Shown in pieces: positions 24,931 to 33,626 of a stretch of DNA of 64,000 nt (position 1 is the stretch's first letter; every line of letters begins with the position of its first letter). A program made the translations under genes and the position numbers. The DNA is taken from the NCBI RefSeq assembly GCF_003403095.1, contig NZ_CP031555.1:4555001-4619000 (forward strand), written 5' to 3'. The stretch comes from Thalassospira indica (GTDB lineage Bacteria > Pseudomonadota > Alphaproteobacteria > Rhodospirillales > Thalassospiraceae). The notes under the pieces were generated by a model. It ran no database searches. It saw only the letters and a list, made by a program, of their open reading frames with translations, and was not told the origin of the DNA.

Positions 24931-26484
24931 TTACTGCGCGTTCATCCGCGCCTGCAGCAGGGTTGAAAAATCACTACCGAGTTTCTGGATCGCCGATGAC
25001 CAGTCGCCGGGTTTATCCTGTCGATAGATCCGCAAGGTCGGATACCATGGGCTATCTGCCCGGTGCACCATCCAGCGCCAGTCGGTGGTGTAAAGCTGCA
25101 ACATCCAGACCGGCACGCCAAGCGCCCCCGCCAGATGGGCCGGCGAGCTGTCAATCGTGATCACCAGATCCATCGCCTGCATCAACGCGGCACTGTCGCC
25201 AAAATCATGAATATGATCGCCAAGGTCGGTGACAAAGGCATGCAGGCCAAGCTTGTCGATATCGCCGCGGCGATCATCAATCTGGAAGCTGTAAAATGCC
25301 GCCCCCTTGGCCGACAAGATCGGCAGCAAGGTTTCAAGCGGGCAGGATCTATCCCGCGGATTAAGCTTGCCCGCCCAGATCAGCCCGACCTTAAGCACCG
25401 TTCCGGGCGGCGGTGCCAATCGCGCACGTTTGCCCTGCGGCGCGGAGATATAGCTATCGGTCGAGATTTTCTGAAGCTCTTTGGATCCGATGCCCATCAC
25501 ATGCGGCAGGCTTAGAAGCGGCACATGCACATCAAATTCCGGAAGTGCGCGCCCCTTTTCCACAACGGTACCCACACCCGACACGGTCTTCATGATCGGG
25601 ATCAGTTCCTTGCGGCATTCAAGGATCACATGTGCGGCCTTTTGAGCCACCAGCGGCACAAAACGGGCAAACTGGATCATGTCGCCAAACCCCTGCTCGG
25701 CACGCAGTAAAATGCGTTTGCCGCGAAGATCAGCTTTGCCATCCCACTCGGGCGCTGTTTCAAGCGGCCGGATCGGATTATCGGCAAGTTTGCGGCGCGT
25801 CTCATACCCCGCCCAACCTTCGGCATAGTTGCCAAGCGCAAGATGCGCCAATGACTTGTCCCAGTTGGCATCGACATAATCTGGATCAATCGCAAGCGCA
25901 CGGTCGAAATAGTCAAGCGCCTCTTCAAAGCGGTTCATATCCCGATACACAAGGCCGGTATTAAACGTATGCGACTTCACCGTGTCATCAAGTTCAAGCG
26001 CCTTCTTGTGCGCAACAAGCGCCTCGTCAAACCGCATCATTTCGCGCAGACAATTGCCCATATTCGACCACAAGCCGGCATTGCCGGGGCGCAAGTCTGC
26101 CGCGCGTCGATAGGCAATCAGGGCGGCCTCGAACTTCTTGCTGCGACGAAGCGCCACGCCAAGGTTGTTCCACACATCCGGTTGATTGGGGTTCTGGCGC
26201 AGGGCCGTGCTGTAAAGACGGATGGCATCGTCAATCTGGCCGGCCTGATGTGCGGCAAGACCGCGTTGAAACAGGTCACTGATTACCTGTCGGCGCTGAA
26301 CCGCGGCATCACCATTTTTGACCGACGGCATGCTTTGATCGCTGGTAGCAACATCTTCGGTTTTTTTGGGGGCGTCCTTTGCCGGGATCACCGGATCATC
26401 CTGTTTGGCTGCCATATTATCCGCAGACGGCTTTGATGCCTTCTTTGCCGGTCGTTTTTTGCGCGTTGTCGCCGCTTTCGCCAT
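24931..26484 (-). CDS. TPR-repeat protein with glycosyltransferase-like C-terminal domain
   Basis: 517 residues from ATG 26484, which has a purine-rich ribosome site (GGGGGAAACAGGA). The N-terminus is very basic and Lys/Ala-rich (KKRPAKKASKPS). Five or so tetratricopeptide repeats follow at about residues 65-230, and then a GT-B-like domain with ILLRAEQGFGDMIQFARF, a glycosyltransferase-9-like middle, and the C-terminal nucleotide-sugar signature MDLVITIDSSPAHLAGALGVPVWMLQ. Such proteins are often near flagellar or surface polysaccharide genes and may glycosylate proteins. No such neighbours occur here, so donor and acceptor are unknown. Confidence 0.85.
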   Translation of the reverse strand: MAKAATTRKKRPAKKASKPSADNMAAKQDDPVIPAKDAPKKTEDVATSDQSMPSVKNGDAAVQRRQVISDLFQRGLAAHQAGQIDDAIRLYSTALRQNPNQPDVWNNLGVALRRSKKFEAALIAYRRAADLRPGNAGLWSNMGNCLREMMRFDEALVAHKKALELDDTVKSHTFNTGLVYRDMNRFEEALDYFDRALAIDPDYVDANWDKSLAHLALGNYAEGWAGYETRRKLADNPIRPLETAPEWDGKADLRGKRILLRAEQGFGDMIQFARFVPLVAQKAAHVILECRKELIPIMKTVSGVGTVVEKGRALPEFDVHVPLLSLPHVMGIGSKELQKISTDSYISAPQGKRARLAPPPGTVLKVGLIWAGKLNPRDRSCPLETLLPILSAKGAAFYSFQIDDRRGDIDKLGLHAFVTDLGDHIHDFGDSAALMQAMDLVITIDSSPAHLAGALGVPVWMLQLYTTDWRWMVHRADSPWYPTLRIYRQDKPGDWSSAIQKLGSDFSTLLQARMNAQ

Positions 26485-26943
26485 TCCTGTTTCCCCCGGT
26501 GCCTTTGCCGTTATCTGGCAAAAGCCATCGCCCCCGTTAAAGGCATTTCCCACAGACTGACCACGGCACTGACCGCCCGATTCGGCGGCATGTGGCCTTT
26601 CCTGCACAAAGCATAATTTACCAAAAAAGCCTTACCAATAAGTGGATTTATTCATTTGGTTTTACGGAAATGGAATATTCACCACGCCCATTGTTTCTTG
26701 TTTCAGTAATTTTACCAGATGGGGTAGCCTCAGCGGCATAACAACAAACCAGAATGTAGTCGCCACACCTTTGTGCCTCATTACGGAAAAATAAACGCAC
26801 GAATTGGTCACTGTGAACATCACACAGGACAACAATTCGTCACAACCTGACTGTCGGTAACATGATCGGAGCTTCAGGCCGATCACCGACATCAGATCTA
26901 GGGATTGGGTTAATTCTGCCTTTGAAGGATTGGGAGACCGTAA
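26485..26943. other. 459-base gap between divergent TPR-glycosyltransferase and chemoreceptor genes
   Basis: It should contain both promoters. It is AT-rich between about 26600 and 26830. Just before the chemoreceptor start is AAGGATTGGGAGA, a good ribosome site. I see no gene, strong hairpin or repeat. Confidence 0.5.
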
Positions 26944-28602
26944 ATGGCCGAACCTAAGAGATCCGGTGCCTCCGTCGGACGTAAAGTAATTTTTGTGATT
27001 GTGGGACTTCTCATCGTCGGCTTTGCCGCGATGATGACCATTCAGACCGTCTCGCAACGCAATGCCATGATCGAAATCATGTATAATGAATCGGTCGAAA
27101 AAACCGAAATGCTGTCAACGGCGGTTCAGCCGGGCTTCATTGCCATGGATGGTGCATCGGTCGAAAAGGAATTCCGCAAGATCACCGACAAGGAAGGCTC
27201 GCAGCTTGCAAGCCTGATCGCGGCCAATCCCGGTGGGGATGCCATTGGCACCTACCAGTCGGAAACGCTCAAAAAGCATGATCTGGCAGCCCTGATCGAG
27301 CCATATCTCGGGCAACTTGAAAACAAGGAAGTCATCAGCTTCATTTCCGAAGATGCCGTGATCGTCGGTGCCCCGATCACCAAATACTCCAAGCGCCGCG
27401 ACGAAGATCAGTATCGGGGCATGCTGGTCACCGCCTGGTCACTTGATCGCGTCAATGCCGAAGTCCAGCAGGCCGTTATCATTCAGGTCGCCCTGGCGGC
27501 GGCCATTCTGGTGGTTTTGCTTGGCGTCACATGGTTTGTCCTGCGCCATCAGATCCTGACCCCGATGGTCAAGATCAATGGCGCGATGCGGTCGCTTGTC
27601 GATGGCGAACTGGATGTCGATATCCCGGGCCTTAAGCGCAATGACGAAATCGGCGAAATGGCGTCATCCGTCGAAATCTTTAAGGAAAACGCCAAGCGCG
27701 TCGCCCAGCTTGATCGCGAACGCGAACAGGAACGCGAACGTGCCGAGGCCAAACGCCGCGAAGCCATGGCGGCCCTTGCCGGCCGGTTTGAACAAACCGT
27801 CATGGGTGTGGTCGACGGTGTGTCTGGCGCATCTGGCGAAATGCAGGAAGTCGCCCAGACGATGGTGGCCGCAGTCCAACAAAACGAAGCCGGATCACAG
27901 GCCGTGGTTGCCGCGGTTGAACAGGCCAATCACAGTGTCGAAACCGTCGCAAGTGCGGCCGAACAGCTTGCTGTTTCGATCCGCGACATCAGCGCACGGG
28001 TAAATGAAACATCGAACATCACCGCCAATGCCTCGACCGAGGCAAACCGGGTCAACGAAATGGTTCAGGGTCTTGATGTCTCGGCCCAGAAAGTCGGGGA
28101 GGTCGTGCAGATCATTCAGGCAATTGCCGAACAGACCAACTTGCTGGCACTCAACGCCACGATCGAGGCCGCCCGTGCGGGTGATGCTGGCAAGGGCTTT
28201 GCCGTGGTCGCCAACGAGGTCAAAAACCTCGCCAACCAGACCGCGCGCGCGACCGAGGATATCTCCGAACAGATTTCCGGTATTCAGGGCTCGACCCAGC
28301 AGGCGGTTGGCGCGATTGACGGGATCACCGGCATCATTGCCAACCTGAATGACATCGCGTCCGAAGTGGCGGCTGCGGTCGAAGAACAGGGTCAGGCAAC
28401 CACGGAAATCTCGACCTCGGTTCAGCAGGCGGTTCAAAGCACGCAGGAAGTGTCCAACCACATCCGCGAAATGCAGGAAGCCGCCCGCCAGACCGGCGAA
28501 GCCGCCCATCAAGTGCTTGGCGCGTCTGACAAGCTTAACAGCCAGTCGGGCACGCTGCGCGGTGAGGTTGGCAACTTCTTGAATGAAGTGCGCGCAAGCT
28601 AA
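26944..28602 (+). CDS. Methyl-accepting chemotaxis protein
   Basis: 552 residues. A first transmembrane helix (about 14-34) is followed by a periplasmic single-Cache-like sensor of about 145 residues, a second helix (about 180-202), a HAMP domain and a coiled linker very rich in Glu/Arg. The signalling domain covers about 290-550, with the hairpin tip [39 protein letters not shown] completely conserved. It relays a chemical signal to CheA/CheW; the ligand is unknown. The final residues EVRAS do not form the NWETF-type CheR tether. It ends before a strong terminator. Confidence 0.95.
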   Translation: MAEPKRSGASVGRKVIFVIVGLLIVGFAAMMTIQTVSQRNAMIEIMYNESVEKTEMLSTAVQPGFIAMDGASVEKEFRKITDKEGSQLASLIAANPGGDAIGTYQSETLKKHDLAALIEPYLGQLENKEVISFISEDAVIVGAPITKYSKRRDEDQYRGMLVTAWSLDRVNAEVQQAVIIQVALAAAILVVLLGVTWFVLRHQILTPMVKINGAMRSLVDGELDVDIPGLKRNDEIGEMASSVEIFKENAKRVAQLDREREQERERAEAKRREAMAALAGRFEQTVMGVVDGVSGASGEMQEVAQTMVAAVQQNEAGSQAVVAAVEQANHSVETVASAAEQLAVSIRDISARVNETSNITANASTEANRVNEMVQGLDVSAQKVGEVVQIIQAIAEQTNLLALNATIEAARAGDAGKGFAVVANEVKNLANQTARATEDISEQISGIQGSTQQAVGAIDGITGIIANLNDIASEVAAAVEEQGQATTEISTSVQQAVQSTQEVSNHIREMQEAARQTGEAAHQVLGASDKLNSQSGTLRGEVGNFLNEVRAS

Positions 28603-28623
28603 GCTTCATCTGGCTTAAAACCC

Positions 28624-28668
28624 AAAAAAAACGCCGCCCGGTTTTCCGTGGCGGCGTTTTTGTTTTTC
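28624..28668. terminator. Bidirectional terminator after the chemoreceptor
   Basis: Stem ACGCCGCC (28631-28638) with GGCGGCGT (28650-28657), flanked by A7 on the left and a T-rich run on the right; it can serve the convergent GNAT gene too. Confidence 0.88.
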
Positions 28669-28677
28669 GATGTGGTC

Positions 28678-29121
28678 CTAGCGTAATGGATCGCGGTTTC
28701 TTGCGTCCTCATCAAGGCGCATCATCATCATGTCGTCGAGATCCGCATAACCATGTAAACGATAAAGCGGCTGCATATCCGCTGTCGCCAGAAGCCAGCG
28801 TTTCACGCGCTTTAGTTCCGGGTGACTATGCAACGCATCGATCATTTTGGCAGCAATGCCCATGCGGCGATAATCCGGATCGACAAACACATCGGCAACA
28901 TAGGCAATAGCGATCTGATCACTGACCACACGTGCAAAACCGACCTGACGGCCTTCGCAATAGGCCCCTACGGGAAATGACATTTCGACAGATCGGTCGA
29001 ATTCGCCGCGCGTTCGCCCGGCCGACCAATAGGACGCGGCGATAAAATCATAGCAGTAATCAAGATCAAGCCGTGCCCGATCCATACTGATTTCAATGGT
29101 TTTATCGCCATCTGCCATCAT
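28678..29121 (-). CDS. GNAT family N-acetyltransferase
   Basis: 147 residues beginning with two ATGs behind GGGAG. The acetyl-CoA-binding motif A is AYVADVFVDPDYRRMGIAAKMIDALHSHP, with the R-x-x-G-x-A pattern, and the C-terminal motif B is recognisable in WLLATADMQPLYRLHGY. The N-terminal DLDYCYDFIAASYWSAGRTRGEFDRSV is typical of a broad bacterial group annotated only as acetyltransferases. The substrate cannot be inferred. It lies 24 bases downstream of ubiB on the same strand, so it may be a passenger of the ubiE-ubiB operon. Confidence 0.9.
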   Translation of the reverse strand: MMADGDKTIEISMDRARLDLDYCYDFIAASYWSAGRTRGEFDRSVEMSFPVGAYCEGRQVGFARVVSDQIAIAYVADVFVDPDYRRMGIAAKMIDALHSHPELKRVKRWLLATADMQPLYRLHGYADLDDMMMMRLDEDARNRDPLR

Positions 29122-29145
29122 AGGGCTCCCATCCGGGCGCGTTGG

Positions 29146-30708
29146 TTATTTCAGGTAAACAGCAACAGCCAGTGCCGCAATCGCCACCCACAGAACCAAT
29201 GTCTGGCGTGAAACACCACCAGATTTGCGCTGACCATTGCCTGATTTACCGCGCATCGCTGCAACCGTATCAGGATGGAGACGAAGCCCCTGTTCGGTGA
29301 AGACGGCGGATGCCTGTTCGGCGGCTTCAAGCACACGGGGCAGACGGCGCAGCATCGTTCCCGCCTGAAGGGTCGCTTCCTTGATCTTGGCTTCCGGACC
29401 AAGGTTTTCACGCATCCAGTCTTCGATCAGCGGACGCGACAGTTCCCACATATTCTCATTCGGGCTGAGAATACGTGAAAGCCCCTCGGCAACGATCATG
29501 GTTTTCTGCAACATCAAAAGCTGCGGCTGTGTTTCCATGCCGAATTGTTCGGTAATCTGGAACAACTGCCCCAACAACCGCCCGACGGAAATATCGGCCA
29601 GTTCCTTGCCCAGGATCGGCTCGCCAATCGAACGGCAGGCCTGCTGGAAGTTTTCAAGCGACTGGTTGCGCGGAACATACCCCGCTTCGAAATGTACCTC
29701 GGCCACCCGGTGATAATCACGCGTCAAAAAGCCCAGCAACATCTCGGCCAGATAAAGACGCGTCTGCTTGTCCACCCGGCCCATGATGCCGAAATCAACC
29801 AAGCTGACCCGGCCGTTTTCATCAACAAACAGGTTGCCCGGATGCATGTCGGCATGGAAAAAACCGTCGCGGAAAACCTGTTGGAAAAATGCTCCAGCCG
29901 CCTTGGCCAGCAAGTCAGACCGGTCAATGCCCATGCGATCAAGGGCTTCGACATTATCGATACGCACGCCCTTGACCCGCTCCATGGTCATCACATGCTC
30001 GGCGGTACGTTCCCAATCGATCTGCGGGATGTAATATGTCGGATCGTCTTCGAAATTTTGGCGGAACTCCGATGCTGCCGCCGCCTCGAAACGCAGATCC
30101 ATCTCAAGATGGACACTGTCTTCAAGCGCCTTGACCGTTTCAATCGGTTTAAGACGACGCAGGCGCGGCTGGGTCAGTTCAACAAGTTCCGCAATCCAGT
30201 AAAACAGGTCCATGTCGCGCGCAAAGCGATACCGGATATCCGGGCGCAGGACCTTGACGGCCACTTCGCGCCCATCGGTCGTGGTGGCGAAATGCACCTG
30301 CGCGATCGATGCGGCGGCGACCGGCGTTTCATCAAATTCGGCAAACAGCACGTCAAACGGCTCAGCCAGCTGTTCGGTGATGATGCGTTTGGCAACCTTG
30401 GCCGAAAATGGCGGCAGGCGATCCTGAAGCGATGATAGGTCGGCCGCCACATCATCGCCAATCAAGTCGGATCGGGTCGCCAAGGTCTGGCCAAGCTTGA
30501 TAAAGGCCGGGCCCAATTCCTCAAGCGCACGGGCCAGTCTTTTGCCCGGTGGCAAATCAGACCGGCGTGAAAACGGGGCTGTCAGGCGAGCCAGAAACGC
30601 GACAAGTTTCCCCCCCGGCACGAGGGCGAGTGGAAACAACGCATCATAGCGCGCCAAAGTGCGCGCCATGGCAAGCAGGCGAAAGCTGTTACGAATAAAA
30701 CGGATCAT
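29146..30708 (-). CDS. ubiB: Ubiquinone biosynthesis protein UbiB (ABC1/COQ8 kinase-like)
   Basis: 520 residues. The KxGQ motif FIKLGQTLATRSDL that defines the UbiB group lies at about residue 70, followed by the ATP-binding PVAAASIAQVHFA, VAVKVLRP, the catalytic-loop HADMHPGNLFV and VDFGIMGRVD. Two C-terminal hydrophobic helices (VLWVAIAALAVAVYL) anchor it to the membrane. UbiB supports ubiquinone synthesis as an atypical ATPase/kinase, probably by helping extract lipid intermediates. It starts 13 bases after the ubiE stop, the normal alphaproteobacterial order. Confidence 0.96.
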   Translation of the reverse strand: MIRFIRNSFRLLAMARTLARYDALFPLALVPGGKLVAFLARLTAPFSRRSDLPPGKRLARALEELGPAFIKLGQTLATRSDLIGDDVAADLSSLQDRLPPFSAKVAKRIITEQLAEPFDVLFAEFDETPVAAASIAQVHFATTTDGREVAVKVLRPDIRYRFARDMDLFYWIAELVELTQPRLRRLKPIETVKALEDSVHLEMDLRFEAAAASEFRQNFEDDPTYYIPQIDWERTAEHVMTMERVKGVRIDNVEALDRMGIDRSDLLAKAAGAFFQQVFRDGFFHADMHPGNLFVDENGRVSLVDFGIMGRVDKQTRLYLAEMLLGFLTRDYHRVAEVHFEAGYVPRNQSLENFQQACRSIGEPILGKELADISVGRLLGQLFQITEQFGMETQPQLLMLQKTMIVAEGLSRILSPNENMWELSRPLIEDWMRENLGPEAKIKEATLQAGTMLRRLPRVLEAAEQASAVFTEQGLRLHPDTVAAMRGKSGNGQRKSGGVSRQTLVLWVAIAALAVAVYLK

Positions 30709-30721
30709 GCGTCAAACGCCC

Positions 30722-31495
30722 TTATATCCGCCAACCGGAATGAATGGCTGCAATCCCGCCAGACAGGTTGCGGTATTTTACCCGCTCAAAGCCAGCCGCC
30801 CGGATCATGGATGCAAATGTTTCCTGATCGGGGAACTTGCGAATGCTTTCCGCCAGATACTGATAAGCTTCGCGATTGCCCGCGATAAACCGGCCGATTT
30901 CGGGCAAAAGCTTGAATGAATAGGTGTCATACAGCTTATCGAACCCCGGAACGACGACCTTGGAAAATTCAAGACACTGGAACTTCCCACCCGGACGCAG
31001 GACGCGATAGGCTTCCGAAAGCGCCTCTTCAATGCGGGTCACATTGCGAATGCCAAAGGCGATGGTATAGGCATCAACCGACTGGTCTGGCAGCGGCAAT
31101 TTCTGCGCATCACCGACGGTCCAGTTGATGTTTTTCAGGATACCATGATCAACCGCACGGTCGCGCCCAACATGGAGCATCTCATAGTTGATGTCACAGA
31201 CCGTGACAGAGCCACCACCGTTTTTCAGGAAGCGAAACGCAATATCCCCGGTGCCCCCGGCAACGTCGAGCAACTTCATGCCCGGACGCGGCTTGAGCTC
31301 GTTGATGAAACTGTCTTTCCACAAGCGATGCACGCCACCGCTCATCAGATCGTTCATCAGGTCATATTTCGACGCAACAGTGTCGAAGACCTCTCGCACC
31401 ATGGATGCCTTCTGGCTTTCGGGAACATCACGAAAACCAAAGTGGGTTGTGTTTTCGCCGGTTTCGCCCGCGGCAGGGTCTGTGTTCTTGCTCAT
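30722..31495 (-). CDS. ubiE: Ubiquinone/menaquinone methyltransferase
   Basis: 257 residues from ATG 31495; the frame is open to 31555, but the added residues are not part of the family. The SAM site [15 protein letters not shown] and the family signatures [18 protein letters not shown] and [10 protein letters not shown]...[10 protein letters not shown] are intact. It C-methylates 2-polyprenyl-6-methoxy-benzoquinol in ubiquinone synthesis. First gene of the ubiE-ubiB unit, divergent from trpF with about 150 bases between. No strong ribosome site is visible. Confidence 0.96.
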   Translation of the reverse strand: MSKNTDPAAGETGENTTHFGFRDVPESQKASMVREVFDTVASKYDLMNDLMSGGVHRLWKDSFINELKPRPGMKLLDVAGGTGDIAFRFLKNGGGSVTVCDINYEMLHVGRDRAVDHGILKNINWTVGDAQKLPLPDQSVDAYTIAFGIRNVTRIEEALSEAYRVLRPGGKFQCLEFSKVVVPGFDKLYDTYSFKLLPEIGRFIAGNREAYQYLAESIRKFPDQETFASMIRAAGFERVKYRNLSGGIAAIHSGWRI

Positions 31496-31651
31496 GGCCG
31501 GGAAAATAGCGCAGCAATGATTATCCTGCCAGTGGAAAGCCACGACAAAACGCAAATATCCTGTTGGATCGTGGTCATTTCTGTTAAGTCAATCTGACGC
31601 GACAAGCGTTTGCCAAGAAGATTAGAGCGACGACAAGAACAGGATGCCCCG

Positions 31652-32296
31652 ATGAGCTGCATGGTAAAAATCTGTGGAATTAACAGCGAAGATGCCGCGA
31701 TTGCAGCCATGAGTGCCGGGGCAGATGCCCTTGGATATGTCTTTTTCCCGCCAAGCCCGCGCCATATCTCGCTTAAGGGTGCCAAGACGCTGACCGAACG
31801 GGTCCCCAACAGTATCTATAAGGTCGGCCTGTTTGTCGAAGCCGGTGACGAGGCGCTTGAAAACGCGATCAAGGCGGGCAATCTCGATGTCATCCAACTC
31901 CATGGCAAGGAAAGTCCGGAACGCGTGGCCGAGGTCAGGGAACGCTTTGGCCTCAAGGTCATGAAGGCCATTTCTGTCAGTACCCTCGAAGACATCGAAA
32001 ACGCCAAGAAAAACTATGACGGCGTTGCCGATTTTCTGTTGTTTGATGCCAAACCGCCCAAGGAAAGCGTCCTTCCCGGCGGCAATGCGGTTTCGTTCGA
32101 CTGGACGCTTCTGACCGGTCAGAACTTCCAAAGCAACTGGATGCTGGCTGGCGGACTTGATCCCAGCAACGTCGCCGAGGCCGTAAAGATTACCGGCGCC
32201 CCCTGGGTTGACGTGTCATCCGGTGTCGAACGCAGCAAGGGGGTCAAGGACCCGCGCAAAATCTCGGCCTTCATCCAGGCGGCAAAAGGGTACTGA
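31652..32296 (+). CDS. trpF: Phosphoribosylanthranilate isomerase
   Basis: 214 residues from ATG 31652 (AGGA upstream; the frame extends leftward without support). It isomerises phosphoribosylanthranilate to CdRP in tryptophan synthesis. The catalytic cysteine is in VKICGIN at the N-terminus and the catalytic aspartate in LLFDAKPPK; the phosphate site is LAGGLDPSNV and VDVSSGVERSKGVKD at the end, all in the expected order of the TIM barrel. It lies apart from trpB/trpA, which are not in the window, but only 1.3 kb from trpE(G). Confidence 0.96.
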   Translation: MSCMVKICGINSEDAAIAAMSAGADALGYVFFPPSPRHISLKGAKTLTERVPNSIYKVGLFVEAGDEALENAIKAGNLDVIQLHGKESPERVAEVRERFGLKVMKAISVSTLEDIENAKKNYDGVADFLLFDAKPPKESVLPGGNAVSFDWTLLTGQNFQSNWMLAGGLDPSNVAEAVKITGAPWVDVSSGVERSKGVKDPRKISAFIQAAKGY

Positions 32297-32405
32297 TCCC
32301 TCTGATCGTTGGGGATCAGAGTTGATTTAACCATTTCTGAAATGATTGGGCGCAAAACTGCCCGGGCAATAGTGCAATCCATTGCCCGGACCGAGTACGC
32401 GCGAC

Positions 32406-33398
32406 ATGAAACCGACCCTTCGATCAAGAACCCAGAAGCTTCTGCACGGTGTTGACCGGGAATCGCGGTTTTCGCTGTTTGTGCATCTGGTTCTGGCCAG
32501 CGCGATCATCATCAATGTCGTCTCGGTGATTTTTGACTCGGTCGAAGCCTTTGCCGAACGCTATTTCATTCTGTTTGCCACAATCGAGATCGTCTGCACG
32601 CTGATCTTTGCTATCGAATACGCCCTGCGTGTCTGGTCCGCCCCGGACAATCCCCGTTTTGCAGGCACGTTCGGTCGGCTGCGCTATATGCTGACGCCGA
32701 TGGCACTGATTGACCTTCTGGCGATCCTGCCGATCTTCCTGTGGTTCTTTACCAGCATTGATTTGCGCTTTATCCGTATTGTCCGGTTGCTGCGCCTGTT
32801 GAAATTCACCCGCTATTCCACCGGGCTGGAACTGATGATGCTGGTGTTTCGCCAGCAGATGGGCATTTTCGGTGCCGCCAGTGCCGCCCTTGCCTGCATG
32901 CTGGTTTTCAGTGCCGGGGCGATTTACCTCGCCGAACACGAAGCCCAACCCGAACAGTTCGCCAACCTGCTTGATGCGCTTTATTGGAGTGTCATTACCC
33001 TTGCCACGGTCGGCTATGGCGATGTTGTGCCGATCACCCCGTTTGGCAAATTCTTGGCCAGCATCATCTCGCTGACCGGCATCGGGATTGTCGCCGTCCC
33101 GGCCGGTATTCTGGCCTCGGCTTTTAACGCCGAACTGCGCCGCCGCGAAGCCGAATATCGCCATCAGGCCACCCGCCAGCTGCTGGGCAAACGTCTGACC
33201 GAACGGGTCCGCAACAAACTGCGATCGCATCAGGAAGAACTTGGCATCAGCGAAGAACAGGCCCAATGGATTATCGAGGACATCCGCGATGTCCACCGCA
33301 ATGAAAGCGATGAAATCCTGACCTGCCCGCATTGCCATCAGCCGCTTCACCTTGAACTGCACGACACCGAAACACCCCCCTCGCCGCAAAAGTCTTGA
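32406..33398 (+). CDS. Voltage-gated potassium channel-type ion channel
   Basis: 330 residues from ATG 32406 (a TTG at 32382 is also in frame). Six transmembrane segments are visible; S4 carries spaced arginines (RFIRIVRLLRLLKFTR) and the pore loop has the K+ filter TVGYGD after SVITLA. The cytoplasmic tail of about 100 residues is helical and ends with TCPHCHQPLHLELH, a CxxC-H..H pattern that could bind zinc. The protein would be an inner-membrane K+ channel gated by voltage. Its stop codon overlaps the likely -35 element of the trp leader. Confidence 0.92.
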   Translation: MKPTLRSRTQKLLHGVDRESRFSLFVHLVLASAIIINVVSVIFDSVEAFAERYFILFATIEIVCTLIFAIEYALRVWSAPDNPRFAGTFGRLRYMLTPMALIDLLAILPIFLWFFTSIDLRFIRIVRLLRLLKFTRYSTGLELMMLVFRQQMGIFGAASAALACMLVFSAGAIYLAEHEAQPEQFANLLDALYWSVITLATVGYGDVVPITPFGKFLASIISLTGIGIVAVPAGILASAFNAELRRREAEYRHQATRQLLGKRLTERVRNKLRSHQEELGISEEQAQWIIEDIRDVHRNESDEILTCPHCHQPLHLELHDTETPPSPQKS

Positions 33399-33423
33399 CG
33401 CCCGGTTTTTTTGGGCACATGGT
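33395..33423 (+). promoter_or_regulatory. Candidate promoter of trpL-trpE(G)
   Basis: TTGACG (33395-33400) and a weaker CATGGT (33418-33423) are spaced by 17 bases. The predicted start is at about 33430, the A of the trpL ATG, so the leader peptide mRNA would be leaderless. The -35 shares the TGA stop of the channel gene. Confidence 0.55.
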
Positions 33424-33429
33424 TGCGTC

Positions 33430-33489
33430 ATGAAAACACACGGCATGAACCCGACCCGCATTGCAAATCGTTGGTGGTGGCTCGCTTAA
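33430..33489 (+). CDS. trpL: trp operon leader peptide
   Basis: A 19-codon frame encodes MKTHGMNPTRIANRWWWLA. Three consecutive Trp codons (33472-33480) come just before the stop, which is the hallmark of ribosome-mediated attenuation control. No ribosome site precedes the ATG, but a promoter whose start coincides with it suggests a leaderless message, as reported for trpL in Sinorhizobium. An ATG at 33445 would give a 14-residue version. The peptide senses charged tRNA-Trp by stalling; a separate role in trans is known in rhizobia only. Confidence 0.85.
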   Translation: MKTHGMNPTRIANRWWWLA

Positions 33490-33556
33490 GCGGGCGGCCA
33501 AAACTCGTGCCCTAAACATACCGGCCGCCTCATTCTTGCAGGCGGCTTTGTGTTTT
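33480..33556 (+). terminator. trp attenuator (pause, antiterminator and terminator stems)
   Basis: Three mutually exclusive helices are visible. Segment 1:2 pairs GCTCGC with GCGGGC around the leader stop. Segment 2:3, the antiterminator, pairs GGCGGCC (33493-33499) with GGCCGCC (33523-33529). Segment 3:4, the terminator, pairs GCCGCCT (33524-33530) with AGGCGGC (33540-33546) and is followed by TTTGTGTTTT. A ribosome stalled at the Trp codons would cover segment 1 and favour readthrough. Confidence 0.85.
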
Positions 33557-33626
33557 CAGACTTCTTCCTCCTTGTCTAAAGATCACATGGCTCCTGCGGC
33601 AAAAGGCCCACACAGGAGTAAAAAAC

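Noticed and set aside
32424..33461. 345-codon open frame opposite the ion channel
   Set aside because: Antisense shadow; rich in Gln, Asp and Arg as expected from reverse translation of a hydrophobic protein.
33430..33489. trpL as a random short frame
   Set aside because: Three adjacent Trp codons before the stop plus antiterminator and terminator stems before trpE(G) make chance very unlikely, so it was kept as a gene.
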